The notes beneath the pieces are model-generated. The model was not told the DNA's origin, ran no database searches, and worked only from the letters and a program-made list of their open reading frames with translations. From JBMDXB01 sp048594975 (GTDB lineage Bacteria; Acidobacteriota; Vicinamibacteria; Vicinamibacterales; 2-12-FULL-66-21), in contig JBMDXQ010000151.1 of assembly GCA_048594975.1 (NCBI GenBank), positions 1 to 64,000 on the forward strand: a stretch of DNA of 64,000 nucleotides. Reading direction: 5' to 3'. The first letter of the stretch is position 1; every line of letters begins with the position of its first letter. Both the position numbers and the translations under genes were made by a program. Positions 29,088 to 36,741 of the stretch are shown in pieces.

Positions 29088-30446
29088 ATGGCTGCGCCGC
29101 CGTCGCGGGGCGAAGCCCGCACGGATCCGCTGCTCATCCGCCACGCCACGGTCCTCACGATGAACGACCGCCTCGACGTCGTCGAGGGCTCGGTGCTGGT
29201 AAGGGACGGGCGCATCGCGGCGGTCGGCCCCGAGCCTGCCGCGCACACCGGCCCGGTCATCGACGCGGGCGCTGCCTACCTGCTTCCCGGTTTCGTCCAG
29301 ACCCACGTCCACCTGTGCCAGACGCTCTTTCGCGGGCTCGCCGACGACATGCCGCTGCTCGAGTGGCTGAAGCGGCGCGTGTGGCCGCTCGAGGCCGCGC
29401 ACACGCCGGCATCGCTGCGCGCCTCGGCGCTGCTCGCCGCGTGCGATCTGCTGCTGTCGGGAACCACCACGGTCCTGACCATGGAAACCGTGCACGACAC
29501 GGACGTGGTGTTCGAGGCGCTGGCCGAGGCCGGTATGCGCGCGGTCGTCGGCAAGTGCATGATGGATTCGGATCGCGATGCTCCGGCACGATTGCGGGAG
29601 CGCACCACGGCGTCGGTCGACGAGAGCCTGGCGCTGAAACGCCGCTGGGACGGGGCTGCCGGCGGGCGGCTGCACACTGCCTTCGCGCCGCGGTTTGCGG
29701 TGTCGTGTTCGCGGGAGCTCCTCGAGGCGGTCGCCGCACTGTCGCGCCAGGAGCACGCGATCGTGCATACGCACGCCTCCGAGTCGCGCGACGAAGTGGA
29801 GCTCGTGCGGAAGCTGTCCGCAGGACTGTCGAACGTGGAGTACCTCGCGCGGACCGGGCTCGCCACGCCGCTGCTGTGCACGGCCCATTGCGTGTGGGTC
29901 ACGGACCGGGAGCAGGCGCTCCTCGCCGAGCGCGACGTCAAGGTGCTCCACTGCCCCGGCTCCAATCTGAAGCTCGGATCGGGCATCGCGCCCGTCGTCG
30001 AGATGCGCGGGCGCGGCATCTGCGTGTCGCTCGGTGCCGACGGCGCTGCCTGCAACAACCGGCTCGACATGTTCGAGGAGATGCGGCTCGCGGCGACGTT
30101 GCAGGCCGTGCGCCGCGCGCCGGGCGAGCTCACGGCACGCCAGGCCGTGTGGATGGCGACGCGCGAAGGCGCGCGCGCGCTGGGGCTGGAGGACGAGATC
30201 GGCTCGGTTGAACCCGGCAAGCGCGCCGACCTCATCCTCGTAGCCCGTGACCAGCTCCACCAGGCTCCCGACGTAGACCCCTGGTCCACGCTCGTGTACG
30301 CGGCCCACGGCACCGACGTGCGGATGACGATGGTCGACGGGCGGGTCGTCGTCTCGGACCACGCCCTGACCCAGCTGGAGAGTTCTGCCGTGGTAGAGGC
30401 AGCTCGCCGCGAAGCCCATGGGCTCATTTCCCGCGCCGGCCTCTGA
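29088..30446 (+). CDS. amidohydrolase, SAH/MTA deaminase-like family
   Basis: 452 aa zinc-dependent deaminase of the ATZ/TRZ-SAH-deaminase group. GFVQTHVHLCQTLFRGLADD carries the HxH metal pair, HTHASES and TAHCVWVT the later histidines, and SLGADGAACNNRLDMF the catalytic Asp. The substrate cannot be told: S-adenosylhomocysteine, methylthioadenosine, guanine or a cytosine-like base are all used by relatives. It starts one base after the XdhC-family stop codon, which argues for purine-base deamination in the same pathway. Confidence 0.85.
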   Translation: MAAPPSRGEARTDPLLIRHATVLTMNDRLDVVEGSVLVRDGRIAAVGPEPAAHTGPVIDAGAAYLLPGFVQTHVHLCQTLFRGLADDMPLLEWLKRRVWPLEAAHTPASLRASALLAACDLLLSGTTTVLTMETVHDTDVVFEALAEAGMRAVVGKCMMDSDRDAPARLRERTTASVDESLALKRRWDGAAGGRLHTAFAPRFAVSCSRELLEAVAALSRQEHAIVHTHASESRDEVELVRKLSAGLSNVEYLARTGLATPLLCTAHCVWVTDREQALLAERDVKVLHCPGSNLKLGSGIAPVVEMRGRGICVSLGADGAACNNRLDMFEEMRLAATLQAVRRAPGELTARQAVWMATREGARALGLEDEIGSVEPGKRADLILVARDQLHQAPDVDPWSTLVYAAHGTDVRMTMVDGRVVVSDHALTQLESSAVVEAARREAHGLISRAGL

Positions 30447-30505
30447 AAGGGGGCCGCTCCTTTCCGCGAACGTGCCAGCCACCCTTTCGTCTGGGCAACG
30501 TCATG

Positions 30506-30511
30506 TATAAT
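30506..30511 (+). promoter_or_regulatory. hrcA operon -10 box
   Basis: A perfect TATAAT. The expected transcription start (about 30518) falls at the left edge of the CIRCE operator, so HrcA binding would block it. The -35 region is poor. Confidence 0.7.
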
Positions 30512-30516
30512 TACCC

Positions 30517-30543
30517 TTAGCACTCGTGTGCTGCGAGTGCTAA
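30517..30543. promoter_or_regulatory. CIRCE operator (HrcA binding site)
   Basis: TTAGCACTC, nine bases, GAGTGCTAA: both 9-bp arms match the CIRCE consensus perfectly. It ends 7 bp before the hrcA ATG, between the -10 box and the gene. This is direct evidence for HrcA-controlled heat induction of the following operon. Confidence 0.98.
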
Positions 30544-30550
30544 GCGACCT

Positions 30551-31597
30551 ATGATCCGCCATCCTGAGCTTCCGGAACGGGATAGAAGGATTCTCGCGAC
30601 GCTGGTGTTGGCTTACATCGAGGGCGGCGAGCCGGTGTCGTCGCTCTGGCTGGTGAACCGCGGCTTCGGCGTGTCGTCGGCAACCCTGCGCAACGTCATG
30701 GCGCGGCTCGAAGAGCAGGGCTACGTCCGGCAGCCGCACACGTCGGCGGGCCGCGTGCCGACCGACCTCGGGTACCGGGCATATGTCGATCAGCTGCTCG
30801 TCGCGCGACGCTCGTCCCGTCCTGCGCCGCAGCTCGAGGCGATGCTGCGCCGCGCCGCCACGGTCGAAGACCTGCTGTCGCACGTCTCGCAGGAGGTCTC
30901 CCGCGCGTCGCACCAGGTAGGGTTCGCCATCGCGCCGGCCACCAACACGACGACGCTGGAACACCTCAACTTCGTGCCGCTGGATCTCCGGAAGGTCCTG
31001 GTCGTGGTCGTCTCGGCCGGCGGGCACGTCGTGCACAAGGTCGTCGAGACTGCTGAGACGTACTCCGAGGCGGAGCTTCAGCAGGCGGCCAATTACCTGA
31101 ACGCGGAGTTCAAGGGCCGCTCGCTCGAGCAGGTGCGTACGGCCGTGCTGGAGCGCCTGCGCGAGGAACGGACGCTCTACGACGCGCTGATGGCCCGCGC
31201 CCTGCAACTCGCCTCGTCGACCTTCGAGGGGACGGCCTCGGAGCCGGTCGCGTTCATCCAGGGCACGCCCCTGCTGCTCGACGACTTCGGCGCGGACGAC
31301 CGCGACGCGGCGCTCGGGACGCTCCGGACCCTGCTGACGATGATCGAGGAGAAAACGCGGCTCGTGCAGCTGCTCGATGCCTATATGAGCGCGGGCGGGC
31401 TGACCGTGGTGATCGGCAGCGAGCACCACGACGCCGCGCTGCACCGGTTCAGCCTGGTCGCCTCGACCTACTCGGATGGCCACGGGACGGGAGCGGTTGG
31501 CGTCATCGGGCCGACGCGGATGCGCTACTCACGCGCGATCAACGTCGTCGAGACCCTCTCGAAGGCCATCAACCGGATGGCCGCTTCCAGGCAATGA
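30551..31597 (+). CDS. hrcA: heat-inducible transcription repressor HrcA
   Basis: 348 aa, family length. The N-terminal winged helix (RRILATLVLAYIEGGEPVSS, FGVSSATLRNVMARLEEQGY, HTSAGRVPTDLGYR) binds CIRCE; the C-terminal GAF-like part ends with VIGPTRMRYSRAINVVE. It represses its own operon through the perfect CIRCE just upstream. HrcA in other bacteria needs GroEL to stay active; groEL is not in this window. Confidence 0.97.
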   Translation: MIRHPELPERDRRILATLVLAYIEGGEPVSSLWLVNRGFGVSSATLRNVMARLEEQGYVRQPHTSAGRVPTDLGYRAYVDQLLVARRSSRPAPQLEAMLRRAATVEDLLSHVSQEVSRASHQVGFAIAPATNTTTLEHLNFVPLDLRKVLVVVVSAGGHVVHKVVETAETYSEAELQQAANYLNAEFKGRSLEQVRTAVLERLREERTLYDALMARALQLASSTFEGTASEPVAFIQGTPLLLDDFGADDRDAALGTLRTLLTMIEEKTRLVQLLDAYMSAGGLTVVIGSEHHDAALHRFSLVASTYSDGHGTGAVGVIGPTRMRYSRAINVVETLSKAINRMAASRQ

Positions 31598-31641
31598 CAT
31601 GAACGGCCGCGGCGGCAGCCGCCGGCCTCCAGGGGATACTT

Positions 31642-32178
31642 GTGACAGACGAACGGGATGACAGCGCCGGCGGCGCGCCGGAAGCCGCCACATCGTCGTC
31701 GGTCGCGGACATCGGTCCGGGACCGGCCGTCGACGTCGAAGAGATCCAGCGGCAGCGCGACGAGTACTACGACCAGCTGCTGCGCAAGACCGCGGAGTTC
31801 GAGAACCACCGCAAGCGCGTCGAGCGCGACCGCCAGGCGGCCTCGGAATCGGCGGCGGCGGACCTGGTCGCCGACCTGCTGCCGCTCCTCGACGATCTCG
31901 AGCGCGCGCTGAGCGCCGATCCGGGCGTCGAGGGCGCCGGGCCCTATCGCCGCGGCGTCGAGCTGATTCACCGGCAGCTGCTCGAGATCCTGCGCAAGCG
32001 CGGCGTGCGGCCGATCGAGGCGGTCGGCGCCGACTTCGATCCGTATTACCACCACGCGGTCCTGTACGAGCCCGCCGAGGGGGGGCGCGACGGCGAGGTC
32101 ATCGAGGAACTCCGGCGCGGATACATGCTCGGCGACCGGCTGCTGCGCCCGTCCATGGTCAAGGTGGCCAAAGGGTGA
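31642..32178 (+). CDS. grpE: nucleotide exchange factor GrpE
   Basis: 178 aa co-chaperone that releases ADP from DnaK. A disordered acidic N-terminus is followed by the long coiled coil (YDQLLRKTAEFENHRKRVERDR) and the beta domain (FDPYYHHAVLYEP ... VIEELRRGYMLGDRLLRPSMVKV). GTG at 31642 has an AGGGGA ribosome site. Its stop overlaps the dnaJ start by 4 bp; dnaK, often found at this place, is missing. Confidence 0.96.
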   Translation: MTDERDDSAGGAPEAATSSSVADIGPGPAVDVEEIQRQRDEYYDQLLRKTAEFENHRKRVERDRQAASESAAADLVADLLPLLDDLERALSADPGVEGAGPYRRGVELIHRQLLEILRKRGVRPIEAVGADFDPYYHHAVLYEPAEGGRDGEVIEELRRGYMLGDRLLRPSMVKVAKG

Positions 32179-33329
32179 GCCGGGTGACGAAGCGGGATTA
32201 CTACGAGGTGCTCGGGATCGGGCGCCAGGCCAACGAGCAGGAGATCAAGAGCGCTTACCGGAAGCTCGCGCTCAAACACCATCCCGACCGGAACCCCGGG
32301 GACAAGCACGCCGAGGAGCTGTTCAAGGAAGCGGCGGAGGCGTACGCGGTGCTCGCGGACCGCGACAAGCGCGCGGCCTACGATCGTTTCGGGCACGCGG
32401 GCGTCGGCGCGGGGGCGGGAGCCGGCGGATTCGACCCCACGATCTTCGCGGACTTCTCGGACATCTTCGCCGGGCTCGGCGACGTCTTCGGGTTCGGATT
32501 CGGCGACATGTTCGGCGGCCGCCGCCGGCGCGGCGGGCCGCAGCGCGGGTCCGATCTGCGCTACGACCTGGAGATTACGTTCGACGAGGCCGCAAAGGGC
32601 GCCGAAACGGCGATCCAGATTCCGCGCGAGGAGACCTGCGAGACCTGCCACGGATCGGGCGCGGCTCCGGGCACCTCGCCGGAGACCTGCTCTCATTGCC
32701 GCGGCACCGGACAGCTGCGGCAGCAGCACGGGTTCCTGACCGTGGCACGTCCCTGTCCCACCTGCCGCGGCACCGGCGCGGTCATCGCGAAGCCGTGCAC
32801 CGCCTGCCGGGGCGCCGGCCGCGTTGGCCGCGAGCGGAAGATCACCGTGAAGATCCCTGCCGGCATCGCGACAGGCCAGCGTCTGCGGATCTACGGCGAA
32901 GGGGAACACGGCGCCGCCGGCGGTCCGCCCGGCGATCTCTACGTCGTGGTGCACGTCCAGGAACACCCGTTTTTCCATCGCGAGGAGGACGACCTGTACT
33001 GCCAGATGCCGGTCTCGTTCACGACGCTGGCGCTCGGCGGCGAGATCAAGGTGCCCACGCTGGACGGCCACGAGGCCGTCCAGGTCTCGGCCGGCACGCA
33101 GCCGGGCGCGCGCTTCAAGCTGCGCGGTAAGGGGATGCCCAACGTGACCGGACGCGGGCGCGGGGACCTGTACGTGATTGCCCGGGTCACCGTACCGAAA
33201 AAGCTGAACAAGGAGCAGAAGCGCCTGCTCGAAGAGCTCGCCCGCGTCCTGCCCGACGAGCGGCTGGATGGCGAAACGACTGGCGGCGACAAGCCGTTCT
33301 TCGAACGGGTGAAGGACATTTTTGGCTGA
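32175..33329 (+). CDS. dnaJ: chaperone protein DnaJ
   Basis: 384 aa class A J-protein that delivers substrates to DnaK and stimulates its ATPase. The J domain has the HPD motif in LKHHPDRNPG; a Gly/Phe-rich stretch (FGFGFGDMFGG) follows, then four zinc motifs CETCHGSG, CSHCRGTG, CPTCRGTG and CTACRGAG, then the two substrate-binding beta domains. GTG at 32175 overlaps the grpE stop (GTGA). The C-terminus overlaps the prmA start by 8 bp. Confidence 0.97.
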   Translation: MSRVTKRDYYEVLGIGRQANEQEIKSAYRKLALKHHPDRNPGDKHAEELFKEAAEAYAVLADRDKRAAYDRFGHAGVGAGAGAGGFDPTIFADFSDIFAGLGDVFGFGFGDMFGGRRRRGGPQRGSDLRYDLEITFDEAAKGAETAIQIPREETCETCHGSGAAPGTSPETCSHCRGTGQLRQQHGFLTVARPCPTCRGTGAVIAKPCTACRGAGRVGRERKITVKIPAGIATGQRLRIYGEGEHGAAGGPPGDLYVVVHVQEHPFFHREEDDLYCQMPVSFTTLALGGEIKVPTLDGHEAVQVSAGTQPGARFKLRGKGMPNVTGRGRGDLYVIARVTVPKKLNKEQKRLLEELARVLPDERLDGETTGGDKPFFERVKDIFG

Positions 33330-34275
33330 TCGCAAGTGGCCCGCCCTGGACCTGCGGTTCAGCCCGGGCCCCGGGGCGGGGTCGCTGCAGGACTTCCTCT
33401 ACGCGGAGCTCGATGCGTTCGAGCCGGTCGCGATCCAGGAGCATGAAAGCGGGGACGCCTGGCGTGTTTTCTTCCGGACGCGCACGCAACGCAACAACGC
33501 CCGCGCGGCGCTTCGCGCCGAGTTCGGCAACGCGCTGCTCGACCTCTCGCCCGTGGACGTGGACGACGAGGACTGGGCGCGCCGGAGCCAGTCAGGGCTG
33601 ACCTCCGTCCGTGTAGGGCGCATCGTCGTCGCCCCGCCCTGGGATGTCACGGAGATGGCGCCGGCGCCCATCGAAGGCCTCCAGCGGCCTGCCGCATCCG
33701 TCGGGCCGAGCGCCGAAACTCGAATACGGAACGCTGAGCGCGGAGCGGCGAGCGCCGACATAGTCATCGTTATCGAGCCCTCGACGGGTTTCGGCACGGG
33801 ACATCATGAAACCACGAGACTCTGCCTCGCCCTGCTCCAGGAAACCGACGTTGCCGGCCGCCGCGCGATAGACCTCGGCACCGGGTCTGGCGTGCTCGCT
33901 ATCGCCGCTGCGAAGCTGGGAGCATCGGCGGTGCTGGCGGTCGACAACGACCCCGACGCGCTCGCGAACGCGGAAGCCAATGTCGCGCGCAATGCCGTCC
34001 ACGTTGTCGAGCTGCGGGAGGCGGACGCCGCGGCGATGGAGGTCGCCCCCGCCGATATCGTGATGGCCAACCTTACGGCCGCGGCGCTGCAGGGGTGGGG
34101 ACCAGCCCTCGGGTGCCTCGTGGCGCCTGGCGGCGTGCTCATCGCGAGCGGGTTCTCACCGGGCGAGCTGCCGGACGTCGCAGCGGCGCTGCAGTTGCGC
34201 ATCGTGCGAAGGCGCGAGGAACGCGGCTGGACGGGGGCGATCCTCCAGCGGCATGTCGATACAGGGGCTGGGTAA
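33322..34275 (+). CDS. prmA: ribosomal protein L11 methyltransferase
   Basis: 317 aa SAM enzyme that trimethylates ribosomal protein L11. The SAM site is AIDLGTGSGVLAIAAAKLG and the catalytic region reads MANLTAAAL; IEPSTGFGTGHHETT precedes it as in the family. Start is TTG at 33322 inside the dnaJ end. Residues about 127-146, between the N-terminal and the methyltransferase domains, are encoded by a period-7 repeat array (separate entry), which lengthens the linker without breaking the frame. Confidence 0.94.
   Translation: MADRKWPALDLRFSPGPGAGSLQDFLYAELDAFEPVAIQEHESGDAWRVFFRTRTQRNNARAALRAEFGNALLDLSPVDVDDEDWARRSQSGLTSVRVGRIVVAPPWDVTEMAPAPIEGLQRPAASVGPSAETRIRNAERGAASADIVIVIEPSTGFGTGHHETTRLCLALLQETDVAGRRAIDLGTGSGVLAIAAAKLGASAVLAVDNDPDALANAEANVARNAVHVVELREADAAAMEVAPADIVMANLTAAALQGWGPALGCLVAPGGVLIASGFSPGELPDVAAALQLRIVRRREERGWTGAILQRHVDTGAG
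33703..33758 (+). repeat. heptamer array inside prmA
   Basis: Eight contiguous 7-bp units, every one ending in GA (consensus GCGCCGA; other units include AACTCGA and ATACGGA). The array lies in the interdomain linker of PrmA. The same GCGCCGA unit forms the array inside leuS. Its length of 56 bp is not a multiple of three, so the flanks must have adjusted. Confidence 0.8.
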
Positions 34276-34278
34276 CCT

Positions 34279-34307
34279 TGCGCCAGTGAAGCGCGGCCGC
34301 TAGCATG
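34279..34307 (+). promoter_or_regulatory. weak promoter before the PDZ/antiporter operon
   Basis: TTGCGC (34279-34284), 17 bp, TAGCAT (34302-34307). Both boxes are poor matches but spacing is ideal. The start codon is only 5 nt away, so a transcript would have no leader. Read-through from prmA is the alternative. Confidence 0.3.
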
Positions 34308-34312
34308 CGTCC

Positions 34313-35581
34313 ATGGCGCCCGCGCCGCCGAGATCCCGCATCTCGCGCGAAACTCGGCTGTTGCTGTTGACGGTGCTGCTGTCGGTCGGTGCGCTGCTCC
34401 TGCTCGCCCGCCTGCGCTTCCCGGAACGGCCCGCGACGCCGGCGCTCCTGCCGCCGCTCCTCACGCAGCTTTCGCCCCCCTCCGCCTTTCAGGATCTGTC
34501 CAGGGCGGTCGGCTCGCTCGAGGCCGAGGTCACGCCGATCCTCGAGCTGATCACGCTCGAGGAGTCGGCGGCGATCGTGCCGCGTGTCGTGGCCGCCCTC
34601 AGGTTCCGATCGGATGCCGCGGCGGCGCTGCTCGCGGCGGCGGACGCGGGTAGGCTCGCCGGCGTGATGGCACGCGACCGCGCTACCGGGCTCACCATCA
34701 CGCACGCGTCCACCGCGTCGCTGGCGGTGCAGCGGATCTGGACGACGCAGCCGGACGGCTATCCAAGGTACGTGCTCGTCACCGAGGCATACGCGGAGGG
34801 CGCCGGGCTTCGCCCCGTATACGTCGGACGGTTGCCGACCAGCACCAGCTACGCCTGGGAAACGCCCGTGTGGGCACTTCCGAGGCACCTGAACCTGCGC
34901 GCCGGCTCCTTCGTGTTCACCGCGACCGCCGCGTTTGCCGGGCTCGTCATCGACCACGGGAACCTGCAGGCGATCGTTCCGCCCGAGGCCGTCCTCGCGC
35001 TCGCCGAGCGCCTGCGCTCGGGGGAGCCGGCGCCGCCGGGATGGATCGGGGTGACGGTGCAGGACATCACCGGCGCGATCGCCAGGGCCACGTCGGCGAG
35101 CTCCGGCGTGATCGTCGCGAACGTGAACAGCGGGGGTCCCGCGGCTCGCCAGCTGCAGCTGACCGACATCGTCGAACAGATGAACGGCCTGCCGCTCGCC
35201 AACCGTATGGACTGGGACGCGCGCCTCGCCCGCGTGACGGCCGGCGAGCGGCTGACGATGCGCGTGCGTCGCGGCGACCGGATCGAGCAGGTGGAGGTGA
35301 CGGCAGTCGCCGCTCCGCCGCAGCCCGCCCCCGCGAGACTCGGCATCTCGATGCGCGCGCGGCCGCGCGTCGGAGCGCTGGTAACCATCGTCGAGGAGGG
35401 CTCGATTGCCGAGCGGGCCGGAATCATGGCTGGCGACGCGCTCGTGCGCGTCGGCGGGGTCGCCGCGCCGACTCCAGCGCAGGTTCTCCAGTCATTCGAG
35501 GCGCTGCCATCCGGGGGCGCGCTCCTCGTGGCGATTGCCCGCGGGAGCGATCACCTCGTGGTCGCGCTCAGCAAGCCATGA
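34313..35581 (+). CDS. membrane-anchored HtrA-like pseudoprotease with two PDZ domains
   Basis: 422 aa. One N-terminal helix (LLLLTVLLSVGALLLLARL) is followed by a region aligned with a DegP/HtrA trypsin fold (DRATGLTITHAS ... AGSFVFTATAAFAGLVID ... LQAIVPPEAVLALAERL). Where HtrA has GNSGGP with the catalytic Ser there is GSFVFT, and no catalytic His is evident. Two PDZ domains follow (WIGVTVQDITGAIARA ... GGPAARQLQLTDIVEQMNG, and LGISMRARPRVGALVTIVEEGSIAERAG, here abbreviated). A binding or sensing role in the periplasm is likely. Its TGA overlaps the next ATG (ATGA), so it is coupled to the antiporter genes. Confidence 0.72.
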   Translation: MAPAPPRSRISRETRLLLLTVLLSVGALLLLARLRFPERPATPALLPPLLTQLSPPSAFQDLSRAVGSLEAEVTPILELITLEESAAIVPRVVAALRFRSDAAAALLAAADAGRLAGVMARDRATGLTITHASTASLAVQRIWTTQPDGYPRYVLVTEAYAEGAGLRPVYVGRLPTSTSYAWETPVWALPRHLNLRAGSFVFTATAAFAGLVIDHGNLQAIVPPEAVLALAERLRSGEPAPPGWIGVTVQDITGAIARATSASSGVIVANVNSGGPAARQLQLTDIVEQMNGLPLANRMDWDARLARVTAGERLTMRVRRGDRIEQVEVTAVAAPPQPAPARLGISMRARPRVGALVTIVEEGSIAERAGIMAGDALVRVGGVAAPTPAQVLQSFEALPSGGALLVAIARGSDHLVVALSKP

Positions 35582-36741
35582 CGCTGCTTCGCGAGGATCC
35601 CGAGCCGCTCGGCACCGATCCGCTGGAGTTCAGCATGCGCCTGGCGCCGCGCCCGCGCGCGCGGGGCCCGGCGTGGTGGCTGCGCACGCGCCTGGCGCTC
35701 GGCCTCTCCCCGGCGCCGCTGCCCGCGCTCGTGCTGCTGGCCGGCGTCGCCTTCGGCCCGGGCGGCCTCCGGCTGCTCTCCGAGCTGGTCCTCTCGTATC
35801 TCGACCTCATGGTGTCGTCGGCGCTCGCCGCGCTCGGCGTCCTGGTCGGCTTCGGCCTGGACATGCGGCGGCCGCGCGAGTGGCGGCTGCTCGGCGCCGC
35901 GAGCGTCGAGGCCGGCCTCACCATCGTGCTCGTCGCCGCCGGGGTCGCACTCGTCGCGCGGGTGCAGACCATACCGTGGCTGCTGCCGTGGCACGTCGCC
36001 CTGATCCTCGGCATCTGCGCGTCGGCCTCCTCGACGGTGCCCGCCATCGACCGGACGGCCCACCGGCTGGTCACCCGTGTCGGCGACCTCGACGACGTGT
36101 TCCCGATCGTGCTCGGCGGGTTCGCGCTGGCGCTCGCGCACGAGAGCAGCGTGGCGGCGGCCGCCTGGCTCTCGCTGCAGACCATCGCCATCGCGCTGGC
36201 GGTTGCGGCGGCCGGCTGGACCTTGATCACCCACTCGAGCTCGGAAAGCGAGCAGCGCGTCTTCGCGGTGGGCACGGTGCTGCTGCTCGGCGGCGTCGCA
36301 GAGGTGCTCTCGGTGTCAGCGCTGCTCTCGGGCATGGTCGCGGGCGCCTACTGGGGCTTCCACGGCGGGCCGACCCGCGACGCCATCGCGCGCGACGTGC
36401 GTCACATGCAGCACCCGCTCGTCGTGCTGCTGCTGCTCATCGCCGGAGCGCGCGCCGGCTTCTCGCCGGTGCTGGCCGCGCCGGCGATCGTGTACTTGGC
36501 GCTTCGCGTGCTCGCCAAGGTCACCGGCGGCTGGCTCGTGCGGCGAATCGTCGGGCCGGACGTGCCGCCGCACCTGGGGATGTACCTGCTGTCGCCCGGC
36601 GTGATTGCCGCCGCCTTCGCGCTCAACGCGCAGCTGGTCGGTGCCGGCGCTTCCGGAGCGGTGTTGACAGTCGTGGTGGCGGCGTCGATCGCGACCGACC
36701 TGTTGTCGATGCTCGTACCGCCGCGGGAGGCGCCGGCATGA
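35578..36741 (+). CDS. antiporter-like polytopic membrane protein
   Basis: 387 aa with about ten to twelve hydrophobic segments, in the cation:proton antiporter (CPA) style (LGVLVGFGLDMRRP, LILGICASASSTVPAIDR, LAEVLSVSALLSGMVAG-like segment, LLLLIAGARAGFSPVLAAP). The segment ASASSTVPAID sits where CPA2 proteins have the helix-break ion site. No cytoplasmic regulatory domain is seen. It overlaps both neighbours by 4 bp (ATGA at each end), which points to production in fixed ratio with the PDZ protein and the antiporter-OtsA fusion; the two antiporter-like proteins might form one transporter. Confidence 0.72.
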   Translation: MTLLREDPEPLGTDPLEFSMRLAPRPRARGPAWWLRTRLALGLSPAPLPALVLLAGVAFGPGGLRLLSELVLSYLDLMVSSALAALGVLVGFGLDMRRPREWRLLGAASVEAGLTIVLVAAGVALVARVQTIPWLLPWHVALILGICASASSTVPAIDRTAHRLVTRVGDLDDVFPIVLGGFALALAHESSVAAAAWLSLQTIAIALAVAAAGWTLITHSSSESEQRVFAVGTVLLLGGVAEVLSVSALLSGMVAGAYWGFHGGPTRDAIARDVRHMQHPLVVLLLLIAGARAGFSPVLAAPAIVYLALRVLAKVTGGWLVRRIVGPDVPPHLGMYLLSPGVIAAAFALNAQLVGAGASGAVLTVVVAASIATDLLSMLVPPREAPA

